Below are positions 19,009 through 29,205 of a stretch of DNA of 64,000 nucleotides, piece after piece; the first letter of the stretch is position 1, and each line of letters begins with the position of its first letter. The position numbers and the translations under genes were made by a program. The DNA lies in NCBI RefSeq assembly GCF_003859805.1, contig NZ_RQZG01000002.1, positions 62,001 through 126,000 on the forward strand. Direction: 5' to 3'. The notes under the pieces were generated by a model. It was not told where the DNA came from. It worked only from the letters and a program-made list of their open reading frames with translations, and did no database searches. The DNA comes from Arachnia propionica. GTDB lineage: Bacteria > Actinomycetota > Actinomycetes > Propionibacteriales > Propionibacteriaceae.

Positions 19009-19884
19009 TCACCGCGATGTCCCGGCGACGATGCGCCAGTCGGTCCGCACGTTCGCCGCGGCCGTGGTCCGCGTCGCGGTCAGGTGGCCGTCCACCAGAA
19101 CCCTACCGGCCGCATACCCGGCTCCCGTGGGCAGACCGACGGGTTCGGCGCCGAAGCGCCTGGCGGCGGCGTCACCGTGCACCCACGGCACCATGTGCTG
19201 CATGCCGGTGATCTCCAGCCCGGAGAGCACCTTGGCGACGGCGTCCTCACTGCTGCCCGCCGCGCCCACGAAGTGCGTTGGCCCCGCTTCACCGTAGAGC
19301 TCCCGCGCGAACACGTCGGCCAGTCCTTCGGCGACCACCTGCTCCCCCACGGCCACCGTCATGGGGTTCCAGACGATCCCGCCGGGACCGTATCGGACGT
19401 TGTGATGCAATTCGTGCGCGGCGATCGCCTCCACCCGCTCCAGGACGGTCGGGTTCGGCCACAGCGTCAGCTCGATGAACCCTGCGATGCCGCCGAAGGC
19501 CGACAGCCCCTGGATCTCATGCATGAAGTGGTCATCCGTGGGGTCGCCGAGGGTGATGAGCACCCTCAGCTCCTCGGGGAACCTCAGGTCCGGGTCGGCC
19601 TCACGCAACGCCCGCATCGCGGTGTCGAGCCCCGCCTCGACCCGTTCCGGAACCCGCGCGGAGCGCATCGCGGTCAGGGCCTCACGCAGGAGCTCGTCGT
19701 GACCGGTCAGTGGAAATCCGAAGGTGCCCCGGTGCGCAGCGAGGTGATCGGGCCCACCCGGGATCCATGGGAACATCCCTGACATGGGTTGTCGCATCGA
19801 AAGAAGCAGGTCCGCACGTTCGCTCTCGGGTGCGTCGAGAATCGCCAGGGTCTGGTCGAGGGAGTCGAGCGCGTTGATCTTCAT
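19009..19884 (-). CDS. DUF2268 putative zinc metallopeptidase
   Basis: A 291-residue cytosolic protein with the zincin motif HELHH in AIAAHELHHNVRYG (about residue 165-178), followed by a downstream Glu-containing helix (VVAEGLADVFARELYG) that fits the DUF2268/YjaZ family of predicted Zn-dependent proteases. No signal peptide is present. It is the first gene of a unit with the MerR/TipAS regulator. ATG 19884 lies 7 nt after a TAGTGT -10 box whose 19-bp spacer holds a perfect palindrome, the hallmark of MerR-controlled promoters. Substrate is unknown; a drug- or peptide-response role is a plausible inference. Confidence 0.82.
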   Translation of the reverse strand: MKINALDSLDQTLAILDAPESERADLLLSMRQPMSGMFPWIPGGPDHLAAHRGTFGFPLTGHDELLREALTAMRSARVPERVEAGLDTAMRALREADPDLRFPEELRVLITLGDPTDDHFMHEIQGLSAFGGIAGFIELTLWPNPTVLERVEAIAAHELHHNVRYGPGGIVWNPMTVAVGEQVVAEGLADVFARELYGEAGPTHFVGAAGSSEDAVAKVLSGLEITGMQHMVPWVHGDAAARRFGAEPVGLPTGAGYAAGRVLVDGHLTATRTTAAANVRTDWRIVAGTSR

Positions 19885-19891
19885 GACGGCG

Positions 19892-19922
19892 ACACTATGA
19901 GTTGACGCTGCGTCAACGGCAA
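19892..19922 (-). promoter_or_regulatory. MerR-type promoter with operator palindrome, DUF2268-merR unit
   Basis: Read on the minus strand: -35 TTGCCG (19917-19922), a 19-bp spacer, -10 TAGTGT (19892-19897), then 7 nt to the ATG. The spacer contains the perfect 17-bp palindrome GTTGACGCAGCGTCAAC (19901-19917). A 19-bp spacer with a central dyad is the arrangement that MerR proteins activate by DNA untwisting. Confidence 0.8.
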
Positions 19923-19945
19923 CCCGGCACCAGTGGCGCGTCGAC

Positions 19946-20266
19946 TCAGCGCCTCTTGTTGCGGATGCCGTACTCGCGCATGCGTTGCGGGTACGGCACC
20001 ACCCCGGCGTCGTAGGCCGGGATGTCGTGGCGGGCCGCGAAGTCGTGGCCGAACGGGATGGAGGGGATGGCGCGACGGGTGGACTCACCGTCGGCCGCCA
20101 CCAACAGGATCGACGGCTTGTTGAAGCTGGTCGGCTGCTCGATCCACGCCTCGACCCCCCGCCTGCTGGTCACGAAGTCGTCCAGATGATCCAGCAGGAC
20201 ATCAGAGATGTCCTTGTTTTCCTTGGCCACCTGGGCGGCGACCTTCCGCTTCGAGAACCAACCCAC
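19946..20266 (-). CDS. Conserved actinobacterial hypothetical protein (about 106 residues)
   Basis: A small soluble protein that I recognise only as a recurrent actinobacterial hypothetical. It opens with GWFSKRK, has a central strand-rich part (SILLVAADGESTRRAIP) and ends with the motif YPQRMREYGIRNKRR, which seems to be its most conserved feature. No catalytic motif is visible. GTG 20266 is supported by a CATAAT box 6 nt upstream (leaderless). The gene is divergent from the E2 gene and 62 bp downstream of the MerR promoter region on the same strand as the next unit. Confidence 0.65.
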   Translation of the reverse strand: MGWFSKRKVAAQVAKENKDISDVLLDHLDDFVTSRRGVEAWIEQPTSFNKPSILLVAADGESTRRAIPSIPFGHDFAARHDIPAYDAGVVPYPQRMREYGIRNKRR

Positions 20267-20396
20267 GCCGCAATTATGCCCAAACCGACCCCGGCTGAAG
20301 AAGACCGGTCACCTGTCACATGCGGCGGCAGCACCGAAACCGGGATAGGCTTGGGGAGCATAGCGATGCGCGAGACGCAAAGGAGCCCAAGTTCAC

Positions 20397-22112
20397 ATGT
20401 CCACCGAAGTCACACTCCCGGTACTGGGTGAATCGGTCACCGAAGGCACCATCTCCCGCTGGTTGAAAGCCGTGGGAGACACCGTCGAGGTCGATGAACC
20501 GTTGCTGGAGGTCTCCACCGACAAGGTCGACACCGAGATCCCCTCCCCGGTTGCCGGCACCCTCCTCGAGATCAGGTTCAACGAGGACGACGTGGCCGCC
20601 GTGGGTGCCGTCCTCGCCATCATCGGCGACGCCGAGCAGGGCGAGGCCGCCGCGCCCGAGAGCACTCCGGCCCCTGAGGCCGCCGCTGCGGAGCCCACCC
20701 CGGCACCCCCGGCCGTCGAGAGCGCACCGGCACCGTCGACCCCAGCTCCTGCCTCCTCCGGCTCCGCCACCGAGGTCACCCTGCCGGTGCTCGGGGAATC
20801 GGTCACCGAGGGCACCGTCTCCCGCTGGTTGAAGGCCGTGGGTGACTCGGTCGAGGCGGACGAGCCCCTGCTGGAGGTCTCCACCGACAAGGTCGACACC
20901 GAGATCCCCTCCCCCGTCGCCGGCACCCTGTTGGAGATCAAGGTGGCGGAGGACGAGGTGGCGGCCGTGGGCGCCGTCCTGGCCCTGATCGGTGACGGTG
21001 CCTCCGCGGCACCTGCCCCCCAGGCGCCGGAACCCACCCCCGCGGCCGAGGCTCCCACCCCGGCCGCCCCTGCTGCACCGACTCCGGCCCCGCAGCCCAC
21101 GCACGCCGCCCCGGCGGGCCAGACCGCCACCACGGAGGATGCGGTGGCCGCACGTCGCGCCACGAAGGATGACATCTACGTCACCCCGCTGGTGCGCAAG
21201 CTCGCCGCCCAGCACGGTGTGGACCTCGGCTCGGTGCAGGGCACCGGAGTGGGTGGCCGGATCCGCAAGCAGGACATCCTCGACGCCGCCGAGGCGGCCA
21301 AGCAGGCCGCAGCCCCTGCCCCCCAGGCCACCGCGCCGGCTGCCCCGGCCGCTGCCCCCGCCCCTGTGGCCTCCGCCGAGGCCCTGGCCCTGCGCGGCAC
21401 CACCGAGAAGCTGTCCCGGATGCGCAAGGTCATCGCCGAGCGCATGGTGCAGTCACTCCAGGTCGCGGCCCAGCTCACCGCCACCGTCGAGGTGGACCTC
21501 ACCGCGATCTCCCGGCTGAGGGCCGTCGCGAAGGACGACTTCAAGAAGCGTGAGGGCGCTTCGCTGTCCTACCTGCCGTTCATCACGAAGGCCACCATCG
21601 AGGCCCTCAAGGCCATGCCCATCCTCAACGCCACGGCGGACTTCGAGGCGGGCACCCTGACCTACGCCGCACAGGAGAACATCGGCATCGCCGTCGACAC
21701 CGAGAAGGGCCTGATGGTGCCGGTGATCCACGGGGCCGGGGACCTCAACCTGGCGGGGCTGGCCAAGCGCATCGGTGACCTGGCGGCCCGGACCCGTTCC
21801 GGCCAGGTCACTCCGGACGAGCTCGGTGGCGGCACCTTCACCATCACCAACTACGGCTCGGCCGGGACCCTGTTCGACACGCCGATCATCAACCTGCCGC
21901 AGGTCGCCATCCTCGGTACCGGCGCCCTGGTGAAGCGACCCGTCGTGGTGAGTGATCCCCACGGCGGCGACAGCATCGCCATTCGCGACATGATGTACCT
22001 GTCGCTGAGCTACGACCACCGGCTCATCGACGGCGCGAACGCGGCCCGGTTCCTGCAGCTGGTCAAGACCCGCCTCGAGGGCGGTGACTTCGCCGGGGAA
22101 CTCGGTCTCTGA
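20397..22112 (+). CDS. sucB: 2-oxoacid dehydrogenase E2 (dihydrolipoamide acyltransferase), two lipoyl domains
   Basis: A 571-residue E2 core of the 2-oxoglutarate/pyruvate dehydrogenase complex. Two nearly identical lipoyl domains carry the swinging-arm lysines Lys43 and Lys165 (STDKVDTE in each), separated by Ala/Pro linkers. A peripheral subunit-binding domain ([20 protein letters not shown], about 262-298) and the acyltransferase domain with [10 protein letters not shown] (catalytic His and Asp near 540) follow. AAAGGAG precedes the ATG. In actinobacteria this protein, though often named SucB, is the E2 of PDH and part of a mixed PDH-ODH supercomplex, so the substrate is not certain. A 21-bp hairpin follows. 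Confidence 0.95.
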   Translation: MSTEVTLPVLGESVTEGTISRWLKAVGDTVEVDEPLLEVSTDKVDTEIPSPVAGTLLEIRFNEDDVAAVGAVLAIIGDAEQGEAAAPESTPAPEAAAAEPTPAPPAVESAPAPSTPAPASSGSATEVTLPVLGESVTEGTVSRWLKAVGDSVEADEPLLEVSTDKVDTEIPSPVAGTLLEIKVAEDEVAAVGAVLALIGDGASAAPAPQAPEPTPAAEAPTPAAPAAPTPAPQPTHAAPAGQTATTEDAVAARRATKDDIYVTPLVRKLAAQHGVDLGSVQGTGVGGRIRKQDILDAAEAAKQAAAPAPQATAPAAPAAAPAPVASAEALALRGTTEKLSRMRKVIAERMVQSLQVAAQLTATVEVDLTAISRLRAVAKDDFKKREGASLSYLPFITKATIEALKAMPILNATADFEAGTLTYAAQENIGIAVDTEKGLMVPVIHGAGDLNLAGLAKRIGDLAARTRSGQVTPDELGGGTFTITNYGSAGTLFDTPIINLPQVAILGTGALVKRPVVVSDPHGGDSIAIRDMMYLSLSYDHRLIDGANAARFLQLVKTRLEGGDFAGELGL

Positions 22113-22115
22113 GAC

Positions 22116-22161
22116 AACACCGCGGGGCCCGCAGGATCACTCCTGCGGGCCCCGCGGTGTT
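22116..22161. terminator. Very strong bidirectional hairpin between E2 gene and mdh
   Basis: A perfect 21-bp stem (22116-22136 and 22141-22161) closes on the 4-nt loop TCAC. Five further complementary bases follow after one bulge. It lies between convergent stops, so it probably serves both genes. Confidence 0.92.
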
Positions 22162-22177
22162 CGTCTCGTTCGGCTGC

Positions 22178-23203
<1,026 letters not shown>

Positions 23204-23241
23204 TCACCCTATCGCCTGGTGCACCCGCACCGGTTCCGGGG

Positions 23242-23526
23242 TCAGGGCCCCGGGGGAACGACGAGGGCACACAGTGCGATCGTCAGGCCCAGCCCGCCCA
23301 TGAGCAGGACGTCCACCGGGCGGCGACGCACCACGAGCAGTCCGGAGACGTGGCGCGGCAGCACCGCTCTGGCCGCAGCCGCGACGAACAGGGCGAAGGC
23401 CATGATGACAGCTCCCCGTCGCCAGTGCCCGAACGCGGTGACGACGACCCCGACCAGCAGGATCGCCACCGACACCAGCAACGCCCCGGGTCGGTTCGGC
23501 AGCAGCTCAGCCCTCTTGTCGTGCAT
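23242..23526 (-). CDS. DUF3017 membrane protein
   Basis: A 94-residue integral membrane protein with three hydrophobic segments ([53 protein letters not shown]). DUF3017 genes are regularly found beside folD in actinobacteria. Here the first 20 bp overlap the end of folD in another frame, which indicates tight coupling. No function is known and no catalytic residues are evident. Confidence 0.85.
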   Translation of the reverse strand: MHDKRAELLPNRPGALLVSVAILLVGVVVTAFGHWRRGAVIMAFALFVAAAARAVLPRHVSGLLVVRRRPVDVLLMGGLGLTIALCALVVPPGP

Positions 23527-24370
23527 GGAGCACCTCGGCTCGGTCCACGATGTTGCTGAGCAGCATCGCCCGGGTCATCGGCCCCACACCACCGGGATTC
23601 GGGGTGACCCAGCCCGCCCGGTCCCAGACATCTCCCGCCAGGTCACCCACGACCCGACCGTCGACCCGGCTGACCCCGACGTCGATGCACACGGCACCGT
23701 CCTTGATCATGTCCGCGGTGATCATCCCGGGCACCCCGGCCGCCGCGACGACGACGTCCGCCCGCCGTGTGTGATCGGCCAGGTCCCGGGTGCCGGTGTG
23801 GCAGAGGGTGACGGTCGCGTTCTCGCTGCGTCGGGTCAGGATCAACCCGAGGGGACGCCCGACGGTGATGCCGCGTCCCACCACGCACACCTGCGCGCCC
23901 TGCCAGTCCAGACCGTGGTGGCGCACCAGCTCGACGATGCCGCGGGGGGTGCAGGGCAGGGTGCCGGGTTCGTTCAGCACGAGGCGTCCCAGGTTGATGG
24001 GGTGCAGGCCGTCGGCGTCCTTGTCAGGGTCGAGCAGCCCGAGTGCCCGGTTCTCGTCCAGGTGTCCCGGGATGGGCAGCTGCACGATGTAGCCGGTGCA
24101 GGCCGGTGACTCGTTGAGCTCCCGGATCGCTCCTTCCAGCTGCTGCGCGGTGGCGTCGGCTGGCAGCTCCACCTGGATGGACTCGATGCCCACCTGCTGG
24201 CAGTCACGGTGTTTCATGCGCACGTAGTTCTGGCTCGCCGGGTCCTCACCCACCAGGACCGTGGCGAGCCCCGGAACGAACCCGGCCGCGCGGAGCCGGG
24301 CGACCCGGTCCGCCAGCTCGGTCTTGATGGCGGTGGCGGTCGCCTTGCCGTCGAGCACCTGTGCGCTCAT
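23507..24370 (-). CDS. folD: Bifunctional methylenetetrahydrofolate dehydrogenase/cyclohydrolase
   Basis: A 287-residue cytosolic enzyme that oxidises 5,10-methylene-THF and hydrolyses the product to 10-formyl-THF, the donor used by PurN and PurH encoded just upstream. The YVRMKHRDC segment carries the catalytic Tyr and Lys, [11 protein letters not shown] and [13 protein letters not shown] are typical. The cofactor loop reads [11 protein letters not shown] where most FolDs have GRSxxVGxP, a substitution seen in part of the actinobacteria. ATG 24370 follows GGAGCGTGAG, 10 bp after the purH stop, so purN-purH-folD form one unit. Confidence 0.96.
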   Translation of the reverse strand: MSAQVLDGKATATAIKTELADRVARLRAAGFVPGLATVLVGEDPASQNYVRMKHRDCQQVGIESIQVELPADATAQQLEGAIRELNESPACTGYIVQLPIPGHLDENRALGLLDPDKDADGLHPINLGRLVLNEPGTLPCTPRGIVELVRHHGLDWQGAQVCVVGRGITVGRPLGLILTRRSENATVTLCHTGTRDLADHTRRADVVVAAAGVPGMITADMIKDGAVCIDVGVSRVDGRVVGDLAGDVWDRAGWVTPNPGGVGPMTRAMLLSNIVDRAEVLHARQEG

Positions 24371-24380
24371 CTCACGCTCC

Positions 24381-25937
24381 TCAGTGGAAGAAGTGTCGGG
24401 TGCCGGTGAGGTAGAGGGCCACTCCCCGCTCCCGGCACAGGTCGATGGTCTCCTGGTCACGCAGGGAGCCCCCGGGTTGGACGATGGCCCTGACCCCGGC
24501 GTCGATGAGGATCCGAGGCCCGTCGGCGAAGGGGAAGAAGGCGTCCGATGCGGCCACCGACCCGGCGGCACGTTCCCCGGCCCGTTGGACGGCGAGTCGG
24601 CAGGAGTCGACGCGGTTGACCTGGCCCATCCCGACACCGACGGAGGCACCGTCGTGGGCCAGCAGGATGGCATTGGACTTCACCGCACGGCAGGCCCGCC
24701 AGGCGAAGACCAGGTCGGCCAGGGTGGCCCTGTCGACGGCCTCGCCCGCCTGCAGCTCCCAGGCCGCCGGGTCATCCCCGATGGTGTCGATGCGGTCGGG
24801 CTGTTGCAGCAGGGCTCCTCCGGAGATGGGGTGCAGGGTGCGTTCCCGGTGGGTGTACGGGGCGGCCCGGAGCAGCCTCAGGTTCTTCTTCGCCATCAGC
24901 ATCTCCAGCGCCTCGGGCTCGAAGTCGGGCGCGATCACCACCTCGGTGAAGATCTCCCGCAGCTGCTCCGCGAGTGCCGAGGTGACGGGGCGGTTCGTGG
25001 CGACCACCCCGCCGAAGGCGGAGACGGGATCGCAGGCCTGTGCCTTGCGGTGGGCCTCGGCGATGTCCGCCCCCACCGCGATGCCGCAGGGGTTGGCGTG
25101 CTTGATGATGGCGACCGCGGGGGCGTCGAAGTCGTGGGCGGCACGGTGGGCGGCCTCACCGTCGGTGTAGTTGTTGTAGCTCATCGGTTTGCCGTGCAGC
25201 AGTTCCGCCTGGGCGATCCCGTGAGGACCGGGAGGGTAGGTGTAGAGCGCGGCAGCCTGGTGTGAGTTCTCCCCGTAGCGCAGGTCCTGGCGTTTGACCC
25301 AGGTGGCCCCCAGCCACTCAGGGAAGGAGTCGTCGGCTCCCGATGCGATGGTGCCCCCCAGCCAGGAAGCGACCATCACGTCGTAGCTGGCGGTGTGCCG
25401 GAAGGCCTCGGTGGCCAGGTCCCGGCGCTGCTGGAGGGTGAACCCGCCCTCGGCCAGCGCCGTTCCCACCTCCGCGTACTGGGCCGGGGAGGTGAGCACC
25501 GCCACACCGTGGTGGTTCTTCGCAGCGGCCCGGACCATGGCGGGCCCCCCGATGTCGATCTGCTCGATGCACTCGTTGACGCTGCCCCCCGCGGCGACGG
25601 TGGCCTCGAACGGGTAGAGGTTGACCACGACGAGGTCGAAGGCCTCGATCCCGAGTTCATCCAGCTGTCTGCCGTGTTCGACCAGACGTGGATCGGCGAG
25701 AATCCCGGCGTGGATCCGGGGGTGGAGGGTCTTGACCCTTCCGTCAAGGCACTCGGGGAACCCGGTGACCTCCTCGACGGGGGTGACCTCGATGCCGGCC
25801 GCCGCGATGTGTGCGGCGGTGGAGCCGGTGGAGACGATCTGCACCCCGGCGGCGTCCAGTTGCCTCGCGAGTTCCTCCAACCCGGTCTTGTCGTGGACGC
25901 TGATGAGGGCGCGCCGTGGGGTGATCCGGTCCGTCAT
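24381..25937 (-). CDS. purH: Bifunctional AICAR formyltransferase/IMP cyclohydrolase
   Basis: A 518-residue enzyme for the last two steps to IMP. The N-terminal MGS-like domain ([40 protein letters not shown]) closes the ring; the C-terminal part ([40 protein letters not shown]) transfers formyl from 10-formyl-THF. The ATG overlaps the purN stop by 4 bp. Length and motifs are standard. It converges functionally with guaB, guaA and guaB1 in the window, which draw on its product IMP. Confidence 0.98.
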   Translation of the reverse strand: MTDRITPRRALISVHDKTGLEELARQLDAAGVQIVSTGSTAAHIAAAGIEVTPVEEVTGFPECLDGRVKTLHPRIHAGILADPRLVEHGRQLDELGIEAFDLVVVNLYPFEATVAAGGSVNECIEQIDIGGPAMVRAAAKNHHGVAVLTSPAQYAEVGTALAEGGFTLQQRRDLATEAFRHTASYDVMVASWLGGTIASGADDSFPEWLGATWVKRQDLRYGENSHQAAALYTYPPGPHGIAQAELLHGKPMSYNNYTDGEAAHRAAHDFDAPAVAIIKHANPCGIAVGADIAEAHRKAQACDPVSAFGGVVATNRPVTSALAEQLREIFTEVVIAPDFEPEALEMLMAKKNLRLLRAAPYTHRERTLHPISGGALLQQPDRIDTIGDDPAAWELQAGEAVDRATLADLVFAWRACRAVKSNAILLAHDGASVGVGMGQVNRVDSCRLAVQRAGERAAGSVAASDAFFPFADGPRILIDAGVRAIVQPGGSLRDQETIDLCRERGVALYLTGTRHFFH

Positions 25938-26509
25938 GTCTCTCCTTGTCTCCAGGAGCGCACGGTCTCGATGAGCAGACGGCGCTCCACCACCTTGATG
26001 CGTTCGTGAAGGGTCTCGACGGTGTCGTCGTCCAGCACCGGGACGGCCCCCTGGGCAAGGATCCTACCGGTGTCGATGCCGGGGTCCACGAGGAACACCG
26101 TCGCCCCCGAGACCTTCACACCGTGGGCGAGGGCGTCACGGGGGCCGTGCATCCCGGGGAAGCTCGGCAGCAGTGCCGGGTGGGTGTTGATGGTCCGGCC
26201 ACGAAAACGCGCGAGGAAGGCCTCACCCAGCAGTTTCATGAATCCGGCGGAGGCCACCAGGTCCGGGGCGAACCCTGCGACGATCCCGGTGAGCTCCGCG
26301 TCCCACCGGGCACGGTCCTCGCCTCTGCCCAGAGGATGGGCGACGGCGGGAACGCCTGCGGCCCGGGCCCGTTCCAGGGCCGGTGCCGCGGGCTGGTCCG
26401 AGACCACGCCGACGACCTCGGCATCCAGCTCGCCCGCCACGACCGCGTCGAGGAGCGCCTGGAGCAGGGTCCCCGAGCCGGAGACCAGAACCACCACACG
26501 AGTTGTCAC
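25934..26509 (-). CDS. purN: Phosphoribosylglycinamide formyltransferase
   Basis: A 191-residue enzyme that formylates GAR with 10-formyl-THF. The binding loop [10 protein letters not shown], the catalytic [20 protein letters not shown] segment with Asn and His, and [11 protein letters not shown] with the Asp are all present. GTG 26509 lies 6 nt after a TAGGGT box (minus strand), so the purN-purH-folD transcript is probably leaderless. A divergent leaderless gene for a radical SAM protein starts 50 bp away. Confidence 0.97.
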   Translation of the reverse strand: MTTRVVVLVSGSGTLLQALLDAVVAGELDAEVVGVVSDQPAAPALERARAAGVPAVAHPLGRGEDRARWDAELTGIVAGFAPDLVASAGFMKLLGEAFLARFRGRTINTHPALLPSFPGMHGPRDALAHGVKVSGATVFLVDPGIDTGRILAQGAVPVLDDDTVETLHERIKVVERRLLIETVRSWRQGET

Positions 26510-26515
26510 GGCTCA

Positions 26516-26552
26516 ACCCTACCGTCGCGCCGATTCGCAGGTCGGGTAGCGT
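26516..26552. promoter_or_regulatory. Divergent leaderless promoters of purN and the radical SAM gene
   Basis: TAGGGT on the minus strand (26516-26521) is 6 nt before the purN GTG, and TAGCGT on the plus strand (26547-26552) is 7 nt before the radical SAM ATG. The start codons are only 50 bp apart, so the two -35 regions must interleave and one factor could affect both. Confidence 0.72.
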
Positions 26553-26559
26553 GCTGACC

Positions 26560-27714
26560 ATGGCACACCCACATCACGGACATGCTCACGGCCACGCGCA
26601 GGGACGCCCTTTCGGTGCTCGTCCCAACCTCGACTTCGACCAGGCACCGTTCATCGTGATCTGGGAGACCACCCAGGCCTGTGACCTGGCGTGCAAGCAC
26701 TGCCGGGCCTCCGCCCAGCCACTGCGCGACTCCGGTGAGCTGTCGACGACGGAGGCCTTGCAGCTCCTCGACGACGTGCGGAGGTTCGGTCGGGTGGTGT
26801 TCGTGTTCTCCGGTGGGGACGCCTTCAAGCGACCTGACATCATCGAGTTGGTGCGGCACGGCGCCGAGATCGGGCTCCGCATGGCGATCACCCCGGCCAC
26901 CACGCCGCTGGCCTCCCGGGAACGGCTGGTGGAGTTGAAGGAGGCGGGGCTGACCCGGCTGGCGGTCAGCCTGGACGGCTCGAACGCCGAGATCCATGAC
27001 GAGTTCCGGCGGGTGCACGGCAGCTTCGACCACGGCATCCGGATCCTCAGACAGTCACAGGAGATCGGGCTCAGCACCCAGGTCAACACCGTGGTGCGCA
27101 AGGGCAACATCGACGACATGCCCGCGATGTGCGAGCTGATGACCGAGCTCGGGATCGTGTTCTGGGAGGTCTTCTTCCTGGTCCCGATGGGACGGGCGAA
27201 GAAGGACGACGTGGCCAGCGCCGAGGAGTTCGAGACGGTGTTCAACCAGCTCTACGACCTGAGCAGGACGGCCCCCTTCGACCTCAAGGCCACGGCGGCC
27301 CCGCAGTACTCCCGCGTGGTGATGCAGCGCAAACGCGCCGAGGCCCGACAGGGTGCCGACACCGACCTCGACGTCCTGACCTCCGGGATGCACTACTCGC
27401 AGCAGGACGGGATCGGGCGGGCCCGCAACGTCAACGACGGCGACGGTTTCATGTTCATCTCCCACGTCGGTGACATCTACCCCTCGGGGTTCCTCCCGAT
27501 CAGGGCGGGCAACGTCCGCACCGACGACATCGGGGAGGTGTACCGCAACTCGGACCTGTTCCGTACCCTGCGGGACCGCAGCCAGCTGAAGGGCAAGTGC
27601 GGGTTCTGCTCCTACCGTTCGTTCTGCGGTGGCTCCCGGGCCCGCGCCTACGCCATGACGGGTGACTTCCTGGCCGAGGAGCCGTTCTGCGCCCACGAAC
27701 CCCGGGCCCACTGA
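26560..27714 (+). CDS. Radical SAM/SPASM protein with His-rich N-terminus (TIGR04053-like)
   Basis: A 384-residue iron-sulfur enzyme. The SAM cluster motif CxxxCxxC is C41-C45-C48 (QACDLACKHC), followed by VFSGGDAF. The C-terminal SPASM region contributes more cysteines (CGFCSYRSFCGG and a last one near AEEPFC). Residues 3-12 hold six histidines in an alternating pattern (HPHHGHAHGH), suggesting metal binding. The closest named group I recall is TIGR04053, near heme-pathway enzymes such as AhbC/AhbD/NirJ and peptide-modifying enzymes; the substrate is unknown and no precursor peptide is evident. It sits alone between purN and perM, with TAGCGT 7 nt before its start. Confidence 0.82.
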   Translation: MAHPHHGHAHGHAQGRPFGARPNLDFDQAPFIVIWETTQACDLACKHCRASAQPLRDSGELSTTEALQLLDDVRRFGRVVFVFSGGDAFKRPDIIELVRHGAEIGLRMAITPATTPLASRERLVELKEAGLTRLAVSLDGSNAEIHDEFRRVHGSFDHGIRILRQSQEIGLSTQVNTVVRKGNIDDMPAMCELMTELGIVFWEVFFLVPMGRAKKDDVASAEEFETVFNQLYDLSRTAPFDLKATAAPQYSRVVMQRKRAEARQGADTDLDVLTSGMHYSQQDGIGRARNVNDGDGFMFISHVGDIYPSGFLPIRAGNVRTDDIGEVYRNSDLFRTLRDRSQLKGKCGFCSYRSFCGGSRARAYAMTGDFLAEEPFCAHEPRAH

Positions 27715-27720
27715 GCGGGT

Positions 27721-29103
27721 TCAGCGTCGGGGCAGGGTGTCCTCGTCGTCATCGGCCGGTCGCGGCTCGGCGCCCTCCTGGTCCAGCCGGGACTCGCGGG
27801 TGATCTCCTCGTCGATGACGTCAGGATCCTCCGTGGTGGCCAGGCTGGCCCGCCACTCGGCCCATTCCTCAGCGGAGGGCCACTGCCGACGCAGCAGTCC
27901 GACGACCAGGCCCACGACCAGGCCGGAGAGCCCCAGCAGGCTGGGGGCCGTGATCGCGAGGTCCTTGAGTCTCACCCCCAGCATCGCCAACCGGTTCGTG
28001 CCGAGACCGCCGGAGGCGACGGTGGCGAGCAGCACCAGGCCGAATCCTGCGGCCACCCCGGTGAGGGCACCGACCAGGGTGGTCTCGTCGAACCTCCGGG
28101 CCGGACGGGCGAGAGCGACGAGACCACCTGCCAGGGCCCCGGCCAGCACCCCGCCCAGCAGCCACAGCCACAGCGGTGTCGGCATCCTCCCGGGATCGGG
28201 GATCGCGCCGAGGACCGGGATCGCCGGGAGGAAACCGACGTCGGTGATGCCCATGGAGATCAGTGAGTCGTCGCCCAGGGTGAGGCCTGCTCCCAGCGAC
28301 CATGCGGTGGCCCAGACGACCAGGTTGGGCAGGTAGGCCAGTTGCAGCACCAGCAGGATCACCAGGCCAGCCGTCCCGGGATCGAGGGTGTCCGTGATGG
28401 CGATGATGCGATCGCGTTGCAGGTACAGGCTGATCGCCAGCAGCACGGCCCCGACGGCGAGACAGATCCCCCAGGCGACCCCGAGGGCTCGGGGCACGCA
28501 ACGCAGCCACACCGGCCACCTGCCCCGAAGGTCGAACTCGAGCGCCGAGACGGATCCCCACAGTGCCCCGAGTCCACCGACGAGGACGGCACCGAGCAGC
28601 ACCCTCGGCAGGGAGACCCCGGCCACGAAGGTCGCGAGGACCCCCAGACCCAGGAGGTATCCGATCACGAACACCCCGGAAACGCGCATCACGATTGCGC
28701 GACTGTCGACCCGGAGTTCACCGGTGTCGTCCGAGACCCCTTGGGAACGTGCCGCGTGCCTGGCCGCAAGGGCCGCCAACGGGCGGCCGAGCAGCATCAG
28801 CACGGCGGTGCACCCCAGCGGGACGATGCTCACCCGCTGCCCTGCCACCTCGACCGGGACGCCGTTGGACAACAGCAGCATCCGGTTGGCCAGGTCGAGG
28901 GCCCCGGTCAGCTGGGCGCGAGGCGAGGTGAGCCAGCCCAGCACCGCCGGGGCGGCCAGCAGGAGCCAGCCCGCGGCGACCACGGCGAGACCTCCGAGGC
29001 CCGCCACGAGGTACCAGGGCAACAGCACGTGAAGACGCCTGACCGGCTTGGTCGCGTCCACGTCGACGGTGATCGTCCGGTGCTTCGATGAGCGCTCCCC
29101 CAC
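27721..29103 (-). CDS. perM: PerM-like polytopic membrane protein (DUF6350)
   Basis: A 460-residue integral membrane protein with about ten hydrophobic segments and an acidic cytoplasmic tail. Position next to sucCD and purNH, length and topology match PerM of mycobacteria, which is reported to support cell division through FtsB under stress. GTG 29103 is chosen because GGAGGA lies 7 nt upstream; the frame stays open much further on the same strand, but that part is antisense to the next gene. It converges with the radical SAM gene, leaving 6 bp between stops. Confidence 0.82.
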   Translation of the reverse strand: MGERSSKHRTITVDVDATKPVRRLHVLLPWYLVAGLGGLAVVAAGWLLLAAPAVLGWLTSPRAQLTGALDLANRMLLLSNGVPVEVAGQRVSIVPLGCTAVLMLLGRPLAALAARHAARSQGVSDDTGELRVDSRAIVMRVSGVFVIGYLLGLGVLATFVAGVSLPRVLLGAVLVGGLGALWGSVSALEFDLRGRWPVWLRCVPRALGVAWGICLAVGAVLLAISLYLQRDRIIAITDTLDPGTAGLVILLVLQLAYLPNLVVWATAWSLGAGLTLGDDSLISMGITDVGFLPAIPVLGAIPDPGRMPTPLWLWLLGGVLAGALAGGLVALARPARRFDETTLVGALTGVAAGFGLVLLATVASGGLGTNRLAMLGVRLKDLAITAPSLLGLSGLVVGLVVGLLRRQWPSAEEWAEWRASLATTEDPDVIDEEITRESRLDQEGAEPRPADDDEDTLPRR

Positions 29104-29167
29104 AGCCGTGTCCTCCACTCGATGGGCAAAAACCTGCGCGTCATGGGTACCCTGTAGAAATGAAGTG

Positions 29168-29181
29168 CCGCCGATCGGCGG
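29168..29181. promoter_or_regulatory. 14-bp perfect palindrome in the leader of the membrane protein gene
   Basis: CCGCCGATCGGCGG lies 25 bp before the ATG at 29206 and about 65 bp upstream of the divergent perM start. It could be an operator or a translation-shielding hairpin; no matching regulator is recognised. Confidence 0.4.
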
Positions 29182-29205
29182 TGTCACATCCGCTTGGAGG
29201 TGTAC

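Noticed and set aside
26560-27714. RiPP biosynthetic cluster around the radical SAM gene
   Set aside because: No small precursor frame, leader peptidase, RRE domain or dedicated exporter lies within several kb; neighbours are purine and division genes.
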